From positions 4,295,001-4,359,000 of the forward strand of contig NC_091879.1 in NCBI RefSeq assembly GCF_019399895.1: a stretch of DNA of 64,000 bases, in the 5' to 3' direction. The notes under the pieces were generated by a model. The model worked only from the letters and a program-made list of their open reading frames with translations. It had not been told where the DNA came from and did not search any database. Shown piece by piece: positions 35,317 to 47,800 of the stretch. Origin of the DNA: Cardiocondyla obscurior (lineage: Eukaryota > Arthropoda > Insecta > Hymenoptera > Formicidae). A program made the position numbers and the translations under genes. Within the stretch, counting starts at the first letter, position 1. Each line of letters starts with the position of its first letter.

Positions 35317-38300
35317 ATGTCATTTTTCCAATTGGTTTTGAAAGCTAGAAAACTCGAGAAAGCTAGGTCGAGGTACGAAGATGAGAAATTGAGATCGATT
35401 GAGATCTCCGAGGGTGTCAAGCCACGTTTGACTTTCAACCAGCGTCTCCGGCGAAAAAGATTAAAGTGAGCCTGCCATTAATTCCTTTTAACTCGTTACC
35501 GGCCGATCAATATTAATTTCAAACTTAATTCCATTCACCGACACGTTTATTATATTATACGTAAAAGTTTTCCTCAAATAAAATACATTAATACTCGTCT
35601 CTCCTTACAGATACAGAAGCAAGCTTAAACGTGTTTGGAATAAAATAATTTCTTCTATAAAACATACGTGGGTTTATAAAAAAGCGAGGCTCCTTCGTAT
35701 GGACGGCTCGCTCGAGAATTATATTTTAAAAAGCATGTTTGGATTCTTGAGCGGCATATTTCTGACTTATATGTTCTTCGTGTTCTTCGTGATTCAACTG
35801 AGCTTTACGTTCTCATCCGCCACAATGCTGTGCGCAATTCTCGGAATGATTCTCACACTTGGTTTAGCATTTTCCTATCGTGTAAGGTAATTTCTAAACG
35901 TTCTAAAGTGTTGATTTAAAAAAAATACTTTTTTATTAAATTCTTTTTTTAATATTTAAAATTATATTAACTTTCCCACAGGTGTATTGTGTTTTTACTA
36001 CTACCACAATTCTTTTCTAAACGTGGCAGACAAGCTTTAATGGCCTACGCCTTTATTCTAACACTCACGGGACCGGCAAAGAATATCTTGCATAATATCA
36101 GTGTCCTTTCGGAGTCTTTAGCTTGTGAACAGGTAAGCTTTTACGAGCAAGTTCGCTTAGGCATGTTCTACTCGCCATTATTACTGTCATTATTAATTTT
36201 AACCACGAAAACACACAGGATCAATTAAAACAAGCCGTGAAGAACGTAGTCGATTTGATAAAGGAACCCTTCTATGCCCTGAGAGACGCGATAACGAAAG
36301 TAATAAAGACAGTGAAGGTACTCGTGAAGAAGATTAAACAGACTCTTCTGGCGATCAAGCGACTCGTGCTTAGTATACGTGAGTCAACATTCTTTCCTCA
36401 ACTTCGCGGATAATCGATCTTCGTATACTTCAAAACCGTATCTTTCAGTGAGAGTGATCACGTCGGTTTTTCAATGGCTTGGCAGCATCGTAAACATCTG
36501 TAACAAGAAGTTAGGCACGCCGTTCGACAGGTGTCAAAGAGTCTTCGACGGTGCGGTTTCCGACTGCAAAGCGAAGCTCGGCCCTCTTTTCGGAGGGATT
36601 TGCAATCTGACATACGTCGTCGATGCTTTATGTTACATAGTGAAACCGTTAGACTTCATCTGCATGCTCGTGTCTTACGTCGCCGATACTATAGTCAACG
36701 CCGTGCGAAAAAGTATGTTGAAATTTTGAAAGTACACGATAAAGTTTCGGAAGAGTTCAGATTTTAACAGATTTTAAATATTTCTGTAGGAAATTTCTGT
36801 GAGTACAAACTTTAATTTTACACGTTTATGTATTTCTAAAATATTCATTGTTTTATAAACTTTTACGTCAGCTTGCTAAGCTTTGACGTTTTTTTTTCTA
36901 ATACAATACTCTCTCTTTTTCTTTTCTGCAGAAATTCAAAAATTCTCTCGCCATTTGAAAACAATGTTCTACGTTAAAGTGAAATTCTCGCATTCTTTCC
37001 ACTTTGAGACGAATCAAAGTAAAACTCTTGAAGACGTATCAACTGATATAATTACTGAAGTACGCTCAAGGACCGATAGATTCTTAGCCGTTTTCGATTG
37101 GATGAGCTTCATGACTACCTTCTTCATTTTCTTTATGTTGCTAAGGTAAAATTTAAAGGATGTTTGAGTAAAATTGCAATCTATTATAAGTCAAAATATT
37201 TACCAGGATTTTGCATTATCGATATAAATGGCTGACAAGCGAACGCTTCGATAACCGGTACTTGACTGATGATCTGCGCACTATCGATCTAATAAGAACA
37301 CGTCAGGATAAGGAAACCATTCTGCCGTTAAACCGCCGTGAACGAAAACAATATATTTCACTGACGTCCATCACGTTGATCAAAATCGAAAGAATTAAGC
37401 TAGCAAAATCAGCCGTTTTTTTAATCTTGGCGACGTTCAAAATTTGCATTTACATGATAGCGGACTATAGTCTTTATTGGATCCTTAACATCATTAGACA
37501 TCACGGACAGATCAAAGCACAGGTACTTCGACCACTAACATAAATTTATAAAAAAAAAAAAAAATTGTATCTTTGAGAATTTTATTTATAACACTCGAAG
37601 CTTTTCCTATCTTCAATATTATAATTACCGCGATAAATATAGCGACAGAACGCTACCTATAAATTAATGATTAGCAATTAAAAGACCGAAGAATTAAATC
37701 ACAATTGACGTATATGAATTGAGTTGATCGAATGTTCTGTTAGCTTAGAACCGCAATTTTATTATCGAGATTTCCGTAGAGTGCGGGGAGGAATATCGAC
37801 AATCACGGTGGTCAGATATATACCGCGGCGTAGAATAATCACGATAGAAGGTAATATAATGGCGGAACGTATATATCGATCTCCAGGTCCAACGACCCAA
37901 TTTCGTGGGCGTCTATGTGTCTGGTGACGGCTACCTTGCCGACCTTTATCGAAGCATCGTGAAAGCCTTCACGCTACACGCGAAGGATATGGAGATCGAT
38001 ATGACGTTCTGCCTCCCAGATCCAATCCCGCCAGATTTTGATCGGTACACGCAGATCGCGACGTTGATCGCCTTCTGCTGGATCATGGCAATATTTGAGC
38101 CGTACGGATTGCGACTGCGACACGTCGTAATGTGCAATTACTACCCGGAAAGAGCTAAGCAAAGAGCCACCTGGCTGTATAATCACATAATTAGGTAACG
38201 CATTTTCAATTAGTTAATGAAGTGACCAGTCGACGCACGTATGTAATTATGGTACTTTTAACAAAAAGAATTTTACGCTGCTCATCTCGTAAAATATTAT

Positions 38301-41300
38301 TAAAGGCTAATGTCGGCCGATTACGTTAAAAGTACACGTTGCTTAGACATTTTTAAATTGAATATTAAAATCCAACGAGCTTTTATAGTAAAATGTTTAA
38401 AAAAGATTTTTTTAAATATTAAATCGCATTAAGACAATGATTTCTCTTCGGTTGTCCGATTTATTATTGTTTATTCTAGTTTTTTTTCCGTTTACTTTGA
38501 CCGATGTAAATTATGTACGTACTAATCTGTGTTTAATTATAAAATTTCTTTCATGCAGATCGAGAGGGAGTTTTTTAAAATTCGCACGACGCCAGTTGCG
38601 TCGCAAGTTCGGCATGACCGGGAGCGAGACGACTGAGAGAGTCACGTTCAGGGAGCGTTGCCTGGCGATCTGCCCTTTCCTGAACAAATTGTTCCCACGA
38701 AAGCAGAACGTGTGTCTCCTGTGCGGTGCCGTAGAACGCTACGATCAGGAACCGCACATTAAGTGCGCCACGCCAGATTGCGTCGGTTTGTTCTGCATTC
38801 AATGCTTTGCGGACTTGCAGAATCTCTGCACGATCTGCCGATCACCCGTCGAGTATGGTGATTTGTCGGATATTAGCGAGGAGAAGTAAGTTTTAGGCGA
38901 TAACTTGCATCGCGAGAGAATTTACAGAACGGGGAAATGAAAGTAATACCATTATCACGATATATATTGAGTCTTTAAAGCTATCTCTTAATTATTCGTT
39001 AAAAAAAAAGCACACGTACGTGCATTTGATTATAATTTAGAGAATATTTAAACTATATCATTAAAATTACGTAATATATTGTGTGTGACTTGTTTAAACT
39101 TTTTATCTTAATTAAAATCAGAGACTCATCGGATGATCAATTAATAGTGAAAAAGGGGCCTGTACCAATTACTACTAATATCGATAAAAAAGAAGAACCG
39201 ATTGTAGAAGAAAAACGTAAAGGAGAAATAGTTGCGACAGAAAAAGTGGAGGTACCATCAGAAGAAAGAATCTCAAAAAAAATAGTAGCGAAAAAACTAG
39301 CGGTGGAAGAAGAAATATCCAAAAAAATATCAGAAAAACAACAAGGAAAAATTGAAAGAGTACTTGTAGAAAAGAAGGATGAAGCTGTTCAAACAGACGT
39401 CGATATCGATGAAAGTAGTTCTGATTCGGTTTATAGTTACAGTACGTATGTATATCATCATGTTCTTTTTATAAACGCACGTTTTTAAATGCGCACAAAT
39501 CTTTAAAAATACTAATTGACACATGTATCATTAAGCTTATCAAAAAGGATCACGAGAGACAGAAATTAAGCGTCGGAGAGTACCGTTCAGAGACATCGAA
39601 GCACAAAAAATCAGAGAAGACGTTACAATTCAGGTAAGACATCGGACTTTTTGATGTCTTAATTGGAATTTTAATTATTTTAATAATAGGAGGGAAAAAA
39701 ATTGATTTCAATAATCGGATAAGAGAGACTGAGCAACGAATACTTGATTCAGATTTTTAATGAGCCATTGGCGAAGGATATTACTTCGAGCAGCGAGGAT
39801 CCAACATCCTGTTTCGTGGTGAGAGCTCGTCGGAGACTTCGTGCCAGGTTGAAAAGAAAATCTCGCTCCTCCCCGCGCAAGGACGATTCCGGCTCGTCTA
39901 CGTCGATAGCGGATACCGAGTCCTGCTCCACGGAGGAGCTAGATGAGGAAGAGGTGATTCACATTGAGATGGACGACGGCTCAAAGGAATTACTCTTAAA
40001 GAACGGCACCGGCAAAGCAGGAGAACGAAGTACTCGCGTAGGAAGAATCCTTGCTGCACTCACGAAAATTTCTTGGCTCGGCAAGAGAACGGTACGCGGT
40101 AAAATAACTTGCTGCACCGGCGTATTCGTTCCACTTTATTTTTAATCAGTAATTTCTGCGCGGATCGTTTACCGTGAATTTTCGTTTCTTTACAGACGAC
40201 CGATAGCGACGGCGAATGGCGAATGAGAAAGCCGTCTCTTCTGGATAGAATAGCACGGATGCTGCCTCGAAATCAATCTACCTCGCCCGTACGAATGTAT
40301 CGACGAATTCGCACTACGAAAAAGGACGTTAGGCGTAAGGACTTTTCCTCCGTTTCCTCATCTGCCTCCGACGAAGAAAGCGAACGGGACGTGCTCTTAA
40401 AACCGCGCGATCGGCAAGTAGATTGTTTGCAAATCATCTCGGATCATGACGATTCCGGAGGTAATATTTACAGCAGAAATTATGATTCGCATCGCGCACG
40501 ACGCGGGACGGTCTGTCGCCGACCAGATTCTCATGCCAGAGCTGACGATACGACAGTGAAATATCCTCACGAAAAAAAATTCGCAGCGAAAGAGTTACCG
40601 AGGTACATTAATCTGAGAGAAATATTATTCTGGTAATAAAAAAATACTGTTAATACTTGCGATACGTAGACGTTTGCAGCCGATTTCAAGGGACACGGCG
40701 TATTTTGAAGTGGACGAGATTAAAGATTCTCAGCTGGAACGGAAATGTGTTCGCTCTACAGACCGCGTTAATGTTTTATCGGACACCAGGATATTCGACA
40801 TCGACAATAAGAGGAGAGACAAGTGGAACATCACTAAACGTGATAACTACGCTCAAGTATATTTATCGTTGTTATTTCTATGACGCAATCTTAATTCTTT
40901 ACTTGTTTTTTTTTTTAAACTCTTATATAATTTAATATAATATATGTCATTGTATTAATTAAAAATTTATTTATTTAGATTCCCTGCGCATGCACGCCAC
41001 AAATATCCTCCCGCGTTAGAGACAATGGAAGTGAATCAGATTCGAGTGCTATTACTGAACAAAGTAATGAAATATCTACAACGAACGGAGTACCAGGTAC
41101 GAATAAGGAATGGCTTGTTACTGATTGGGAAAGATCAGATCGAGCTACCTTTTGTTTTACAATTTTACGCGGAAAAAGGAACAGAGTAGTCAATCAAGTA
41201 TCGCACTTGTCTCACTTGCAGAAACGAAGACAGAAAAAATAGTCTCTACGGGCGAAACAATGGCTGATGGTGAAACAGATCGACAAAGAGGTCGAAAAAA

Positions 41301-43185
41301 AAGTTTTTTCGAGAATGGTCAAAGGAAATTATTAGCGAAAAATAACAGAGCGAGTGTGAGGTCAAATAATACCGTAGAAGAAAATGGTGTGAGAAAATGC
41401 GATGCCAAAAATGAACAAGCTGAAGAATTAGCCGGCGCAGAAAAAAGTAAAGAAAAAGTGATAGCGTCGACTTCGGTAGCAAATGATAAAGCTCGATTGT
41501 ACGATCCGCTGGCTAGTTTAAAATTGTACGGCGTCACGTGCCAAGTAAAAGGACGTGAAAAACTTGCCGTGGAAAAATTAACGAAGCAATCGGGAGCGCC
41601 GGAAATACGTATTGATAGAACGACAGCGAAATTTGTAGAAGATATTGAAATGGTACAAAAAAGTGTGCAGGTTTCTGAGCATGAAGTTAGAAAATCGGCA
41701 GCGGTATCTGCAAAAAGTATTCAAGCGAACTTACGAAAACTTGAAAAATGCAAAAGATACGATAAAATATCTCACATTGGAGCAAAAATTTGCAGAGCCA
41801 CTGGTTTAGGAAAAAAAGACAAAAAAAGAGAAGAGGAACAAGAAAAGGGGATCGATAAATGTAAAAAACATCGTAAGCCGCGGTAATACTACAAAGAATT
41901 TTTTTAATTAATCTTTTTCATTTATAAAATCAATGTAATTTTTTTTTTAATTAAATTAAAAATTAACTATTTTATTTATGACATTTACAGCTCATCGGAA
42001 AAAAAGAAGCAGCTAATAAAACGAAAATATGATGTCGATGTGACCGAGACTAGATTGGAAATACCTATGTTAAAAAAATATTTACCCCCATATCAAGCGC
42101 CAGGTTTAATAGAAGAGCTGAAGGAACACGATAGAATGAGATTAATTCAGGAACGGGAAGCTAGAAGATGGACAGCTTTGAGTGCTCTTCGAAGCACGAG
42201 AGATTCTCCCTCGAGCGCTAAATCGAGAGATCAGGCATGCGGTACTTCTGTAATATGTAATGTTCGTGAAACCGTTAGCGGATTGACTTCGGTAAGAAAA
42301 TTTATCTCGATTTTAATATTATCTAAAAAAACTTCACGATTCTTATCTAACGACCTGCTAATGTAACTTAAGTAATTTCTTCGCTAATTAAATTTTAATA
42401 CATTGGTTCGTTGCTATGCGACTGTTAGAAATAAAAAGTATCCTCAATGTAAGCGGATACGAATATACTGTTGCTGTAAGAATGAAAGGTTAAAGATACA
42501 GAATATCTCTCAGTTTCGATATGATATATTCCAAGGTCTCCACGAGACTGACCGAGGCGAATACCCTTCCGTATCAAGAAACGCAAACCTTCAAAGACGT
42601 GGTGCGTGAGTTTCGGAAGAAAATGATAGCGGCTAGTGAGAGACCTCCAATATCATTATCTCAGGGCGCAGACAAATGCAAAGACCTGAAGCAATTGTTT
42701 CCTCCCAAAAATGAAGACCATGAAGGATTTACGGCGGCGCCGAAGTTTGAGAAAGTTGTTAACAGGTTTAAGGTAAATGAAACTTTATTCGCGAGAAATT
42801 CAACCGGGATTAGGATTTCAAAGTGGATTTGTACGTGCAAATTGCAATTAAGTATAGAATATTCAGCTGCACGTTGGCTTTCATTGTGGAAGCCGAAACA
42901 ATTTGAAATTAATTTGACCATTAGTTTCCCTGGCCGTTTGGCGTACAAATGCTCTAACGTTCGAAAGTGTCGCAGTTTAACATTATAATTGTCGTTTGCG
43001 CGTAGCCTACATGCGATAAGCAGAAGACAGAAGAAGAGTGCACTACGATATATAGAGCAGTGCGAAGATTTGAAAGCGAGTCATTTAGCGAAATGTCATC
43101 GATTTGCAGTTACCCTCGTGATCGTCGATTTGATGATTCGACTTCGGCTGACGAAATCACGGATAACAACGTTGATATTCCATAA
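35317..43185 (+). CDS. DC-STAMP domain-containing protein 2-like, with long C-terminal extension
   Basis: Multi-pass membrane protein of the DCST1/DCST2/sneaky family, needed in sperm for fertilisation in flies, worms and mammals. Nineteen exons, all GT-AG and in phase, 1664 residues: 35317-35465, 35611-35886, 35982-36132, 36219-36378, 36449-36712, 36932-37145, 37207-37522, 37887-38194, 38559-38885, 39122-39441, 39536-39633, 39753-40091, 40196-40602, 40670-40856, 40979-41096, 41222-41882, 41991-42291, 42536-42772, 43024-43185. Exons 1-9 are the conserved part: about six membrane helices, a Cys-rich luminal region (LGTPFDRCQRVFDGAVSDC), the DC-STAMP domain, and a C4C4 zinc-finger-like end (Cys665, 668, 682, 687, 692, 695, 703, 706). 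DCST2 fits better than DCST1 because of the YGDL...DSSDD segment after the finger. Exons 10-19 add about 940 Lys/Glu/Ser-rich residues unlike anything I recognise. AATAAA follows at 43200. Confidence 0.88.
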
Positions 43186-44216
43186 ATGTGTTACATAATA
43201 ATAAATATTTTTAATTGGATTAGTAGTATCGTCTAAATATCTAACTTGACGTTTCTTGTAAAAATTTAAATAATTAGAACTTTACAATTTCGTTTCATTG
43301 ATAATAAGGAATAATTACGAACTGTCGACGATATCGCGACTTAGGCGTCTTTAGTGTCGTAATGTACGTCATGGAACATGTCACATTTATTTGTCAGAGT
43401 TGATATAATATTAAAAAAAAATAAAAACGGTTATTCGCACTCGTACGATACATGTGAGCGTAATAATTTATGTGCGTAACCGAATAACATGCAGCTGCGC
43501 TGAAATATTCGTATGAAAACAAATGTTACGATTACCCGAATCAAAAGCAAACAACAGATTTCTTATCGGTGTTGCTAAATACCACTACAGTTAAACGTTT
43601 AATTAACAGGCTCAATAAGCACGAGTTAAAGTTATTGTATAAGAACGCATTTACTACGCGGCACCCTTAAAGGCGATCGTGCATTTTTCACAAACAAATT
43701 GAGAACGCTCGTAAATCACGACGGATTCCGAAAGCCGTGGCCATCGGAAATGCGATCAACAAGCTACGTGAATAATGTATCGGTCGATTTTCTGCGAGTT
43801 CTATCAAAACATAAAGAAAAAAAAAAAAAAAAGGATGATAGTAGCTAGAAATAGCAAGTTTAAAATCGAAGTCCTTAGGAATAATTTGACAACTTCCGTT
43901 CTGTATTTCTGGGTATTACTAAATTTATGCAAACAAATTTTTAATGAAATTATAAAATTCCGGAGCAAAAGTTTACATTAAAAAAAAAGAAAAAAAAACA
44001 ATCGAATATCTCAGTATTAAAAAAATAAGTTGTGCATGTTTCGATATTTTTTTTTTATGTCGTTAGAAAATATACCGTTATTCGATGTCAGGGTGATATT
44101 TTTAACCAAGTAGCTTAAATTTTCAAGTATAAATAATTGCATTTTTTTACAAGAAACGTGAGTACTTCTGAAAGCAAAGGAAATAGAAAACCAGGCTAAT
44201 TATACATTTATTTATG
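43186..44216. other. 3' UTR of DCST2-like gene and intergenic spacer
   Basis: AATAAA at 43200-43205, just after the stop, supports the terminal exon call. The rest is AT-rich with poly-A tracts (43818, 43980). No gene is recognised. Confidence 0.55.
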
Positions 44217-44258
44217 CAGGAACAAAGCTGAGGAAGACATGCGTCACGAGACACGATA

Positions 44259-44793
44259 ATGGGGTTAAGGAGCTTGTACAGGCAGAGACGATTAGGGTTG
44301 AACACCGAAGCGGACAGAAAAGTAGTGGATTCGCGGCCGAAAAAGGATTTAAAGACTCGAGAGATAAAGCACGATATTTCAAGCGCAAGGGATACTTTTG
44401 CACAGTGCAAATGTATTGTAGCTCACCCGTTTCACGACGTAAAGACCATCGGTTTTTCACATCGGGGATCGATACGCCGGTCTGCGCCGATCAGCCGAAA
44501 GCAGGAAGCAAAGGAGCTTTAAAAGCTTTAGCGTAGCCGAAGAGAAAGGAGAAGATATCATGAGAGAACAGGAGCTGGAAAATAAGGCGGAAAATGATAA
44601 GGGGATGCCGGAGGCGAGTTGCGTGTGCACTTTGGAAACATGCGGAGAAGAAAGGATCAAACGAGAAGCTTGCACGGATATAACGAATATAGCGAAAGAG
44701 AAGTCGTCTGGATGTGAGGAAGATATCAATGCAGCGCAGCTGGCTGAGATGGTCAGCAAAAAAATAAATAATTATAGATATAATTACGATTAA
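44259..44793 (+). CDS. Probable upstream exons of the cysteine-rich gene (structure unresolved)
   Basis: Two consecutive plus-strand frames, 44259-44522 and 44560-44793, have charged composition like the large downstream exon and contain C-x-C pairs (QCKCIVAHP; SCVCTLETCGEE). They lie in different frames and I cannot find a convincing intron joining them; a third frame is also open from about 44217 to 44530 after a TTTATGCAG acceptor. The second frame could join the main exon through a GTGAGG donor after 44713 (phase 1) and an acceptor before 44815. Treat as tentative. Confidence 0.35.
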
Positions 44794-44814
44794 CAACAAT
44801 TACATAATAATTAG

Positions 44815-47800
44815 ACGATATGGATAGAAATGTCAATGTAATTAATACCAGCTCGAGATGCGTTAACACGTCGTGCAAATTAATAAACGGCTTAAAAGAA
44901 AAGCGGGAAACGATGCAGCGCTCGCCTAATTTAATTTGTGAGAAGAGTAGCGGTGATAACGCCACGCACGATAACGTATCGTTACAACGTAAGATTAGCA
45001 AGAAAGAATCGAGAAAAGCGGAAAGCATACAGGAAATGAATGTCAAAGTTAACGACGGAAACGTTTGGTGCAAGGACACGACCTCGTCGACCAAAGATGG
45101 TCACTATTGCGAAAATACATGCGACGTAGATTTTCCTCAGCGAGATTTGTCATCTTCCATAGCTCCGTGTTCGAGTTTCAGCGTATGCGACGGTGCTCGA
45201 CAAACACAACCTTCGATCACTCAGCATCCTTCGAAAACGAGAGCGAGGCTAGACGACCGTGAGGTCTTCATATCGAGAACGATTTGCACCGATGCGGAAC
45301 GAAGGGATCATTACAAAAATAAGGATCGACGTAATGTTGGTGGAGATGACAACGAACTGCGTTTTGCAGACGACCGTATATGTCGAAATAAAACACTTCA
45401 GGAGTCAATAATGGAACGCAACAACATCCTGAAGAGGATGGAACGTAAACTTCTGCAATCTTTCGAACGCTGGCAAAGAGAACAAGTGGCTCGCGAGTGG
45501 TCCACTTGTAGTTGTATCGTGGAAAAGGACGAAGATTATTACGCGAGCATAGACGGAGTCGAAAAAGAGCTTCCTGAAGACACGCGCAACGTCGCAGAAT
45601 GCCCAGGAAAAGTATTCGCTCGTCGAACATCTTCGAAAACATTAACGGAAGGTACAGAGTTTAGTGAAAAAGATTTTGAGATAATTCGTAAGAATCATCT
45701 GAAAGGTACTAACATAGATGAAACAAGGTTTAAAAATTCAGCAGAACCCTCGTCGAAAGCAACAAAAGTTTGTATGGAATCCGTTCTTGAAGAGCCTTCG
45801 AAAGATATCGCAGTTTCTAAGACGGTACTTGGAGAACCGAATAGACTTACTGAAGAAGTAATAGTTTACAAGACGGCACTTTCTGACTCCAAAGACACCC
45901 CAAAGGAAATAACTCGTAAAGAGATTCCCGATTCGAACTCTGTCGGCCAAAGCGACGTTAACAGATTATCTTTAAACGACATGAAAAATAAATTTGCAGG
46001 AGAAAATGTAAATAGCTCGAACTCGAACAGTTTGGAAGAAAAGGCCGAAGAAATGAAAGTAAAATTAATTGATAAGCCTGATAACGATACTCTCAATTTT
46101 GCGAGCCAGCAGACTGCCGCAATAATTGATATCACGGTTCCTAAAAATCGGACAGTGCCTAAATTACTGCGTATCATCGCGGAAAAGAAATCACATAACA
46201 TACCAACAACGGTTGATTTTAAATTCGAAGAGCCTAAAGTAGAATCTACTCCTGATAAAATAATTACGACTATTCATGTTGACCAAGAGAAAATCCCAGA
46301 AGAAAAAGCAATTTTGAAGGAACATGCCTCTGTGGAAATCGTGGAAGAGATAAAAACGAATGATTCAATTGCATCTGAAATGAGAGTTAATACAATTGAA
46401 ACGAATGCCGAAGATGATTCTTCAAAAGAAGAATCTGATAAAGATGAAGTTTTCAAAGATATTCAAGATGAAACAACAGAGATTCATGTTACGTGCCCAC
46501 AGAAAGAACCAGAGGAAGAGTCACAAAAGCCCATTCTTTACAAATGCGGTCTACCTTCCGATTCGAATACAGATGCGTGCTCAATTGCTAAGTGTGCGAA
46601 AGACTGTGCGAACCAAGGGAACCCGGAAGAAGAACCACAAAAATCTACCCTTTGTAAACGCGATTTAGCTTTTATATTGAATAATTATGCGTATTCCATT
46701 GTCAAGTGCACAAAGTGCGATAATATTATTGGAGGTTGTGCTTACAAAGACAATAGATTCGAATGGAAGAAAATGTATTGCGTTTGCTGTTTATTGACAA
46801 CGCAATGCACCTGCGCACCGCATTCCAAAAGTTATTTGAAGATCGATAAACCAAAATTCCATGATGTATCACCTTTAACGATCGGCCCGCATATCTGCAG
46901 AAGCTGTTGCAAGGAATCCGAATGCAGAAAAATGAAAATGTACGCTCACGAAGAATGCAAATACAGGCGGAGTGCAATTCGCGGCGACTGTTCAAGAATT
47001 AATGAACACGAGTAAAACAAAAATATTCTATATTGCATAATATTAAAAGAATATTATAATTATTGAATATAAATTAGTTAATATTTATTCATTATTTTAA
47101 TTTTTTTTTTTTTTTTAATTTTACTGTAGGAGATGAAAATAATCCTTTAATGTAAGTATTTTGTAAATCTCTTAGTTACCATTTTCCGAAATATCTGCTA
47201 GACGTGAATCACAAGTAAGTTGCATTAACTGTGGCAGACCGAGGAATCAATGTTGCTGTACTACATTTACTTCGGTAAAGTGCTACGACGAAGGTAACCG
47301 CGGGAGGACAATGATTTGCCTGTACTGCGATAATCCTAAAGACAAATGCACATGCAAGGTACCAGTCGGAAAGCGTTCATATTGCGGGCTACCATTAGAT
47401 GTTTGCAACTGTCGAGACGACGAGGGTTACGCTCGCGATTGCAAATGGATTGTCAAAAGACCGGAAAATCAAACGATTTACGTGACTAACTGGAAACCAA
47501 ATTGGGAATCTAAGCGAGGCTTTGCGAAAAATGCCGAGGACCTCAGATCTTGCTTTACTGAAGAACGTCAGAGTTACGAAAAACCAAAGCGAGGCCATAC
47601 GATAGAATTACCTAATCAACGGTCAAATAGTTTCTCGGAGGTGATGAATGAACTACAGCGGAGGATCAGCGAGTCTGCATGCTGCGCACGATGCTGGAAG
47701 AATCCTTGCTGCTGTAAATCGCCAGTCGATCAAGATAAGAGAAAGGAAGAAAGGAAAGTCGAGAATCGTGTCAAGTATATAAAAGAATCTTTTACCTGAA

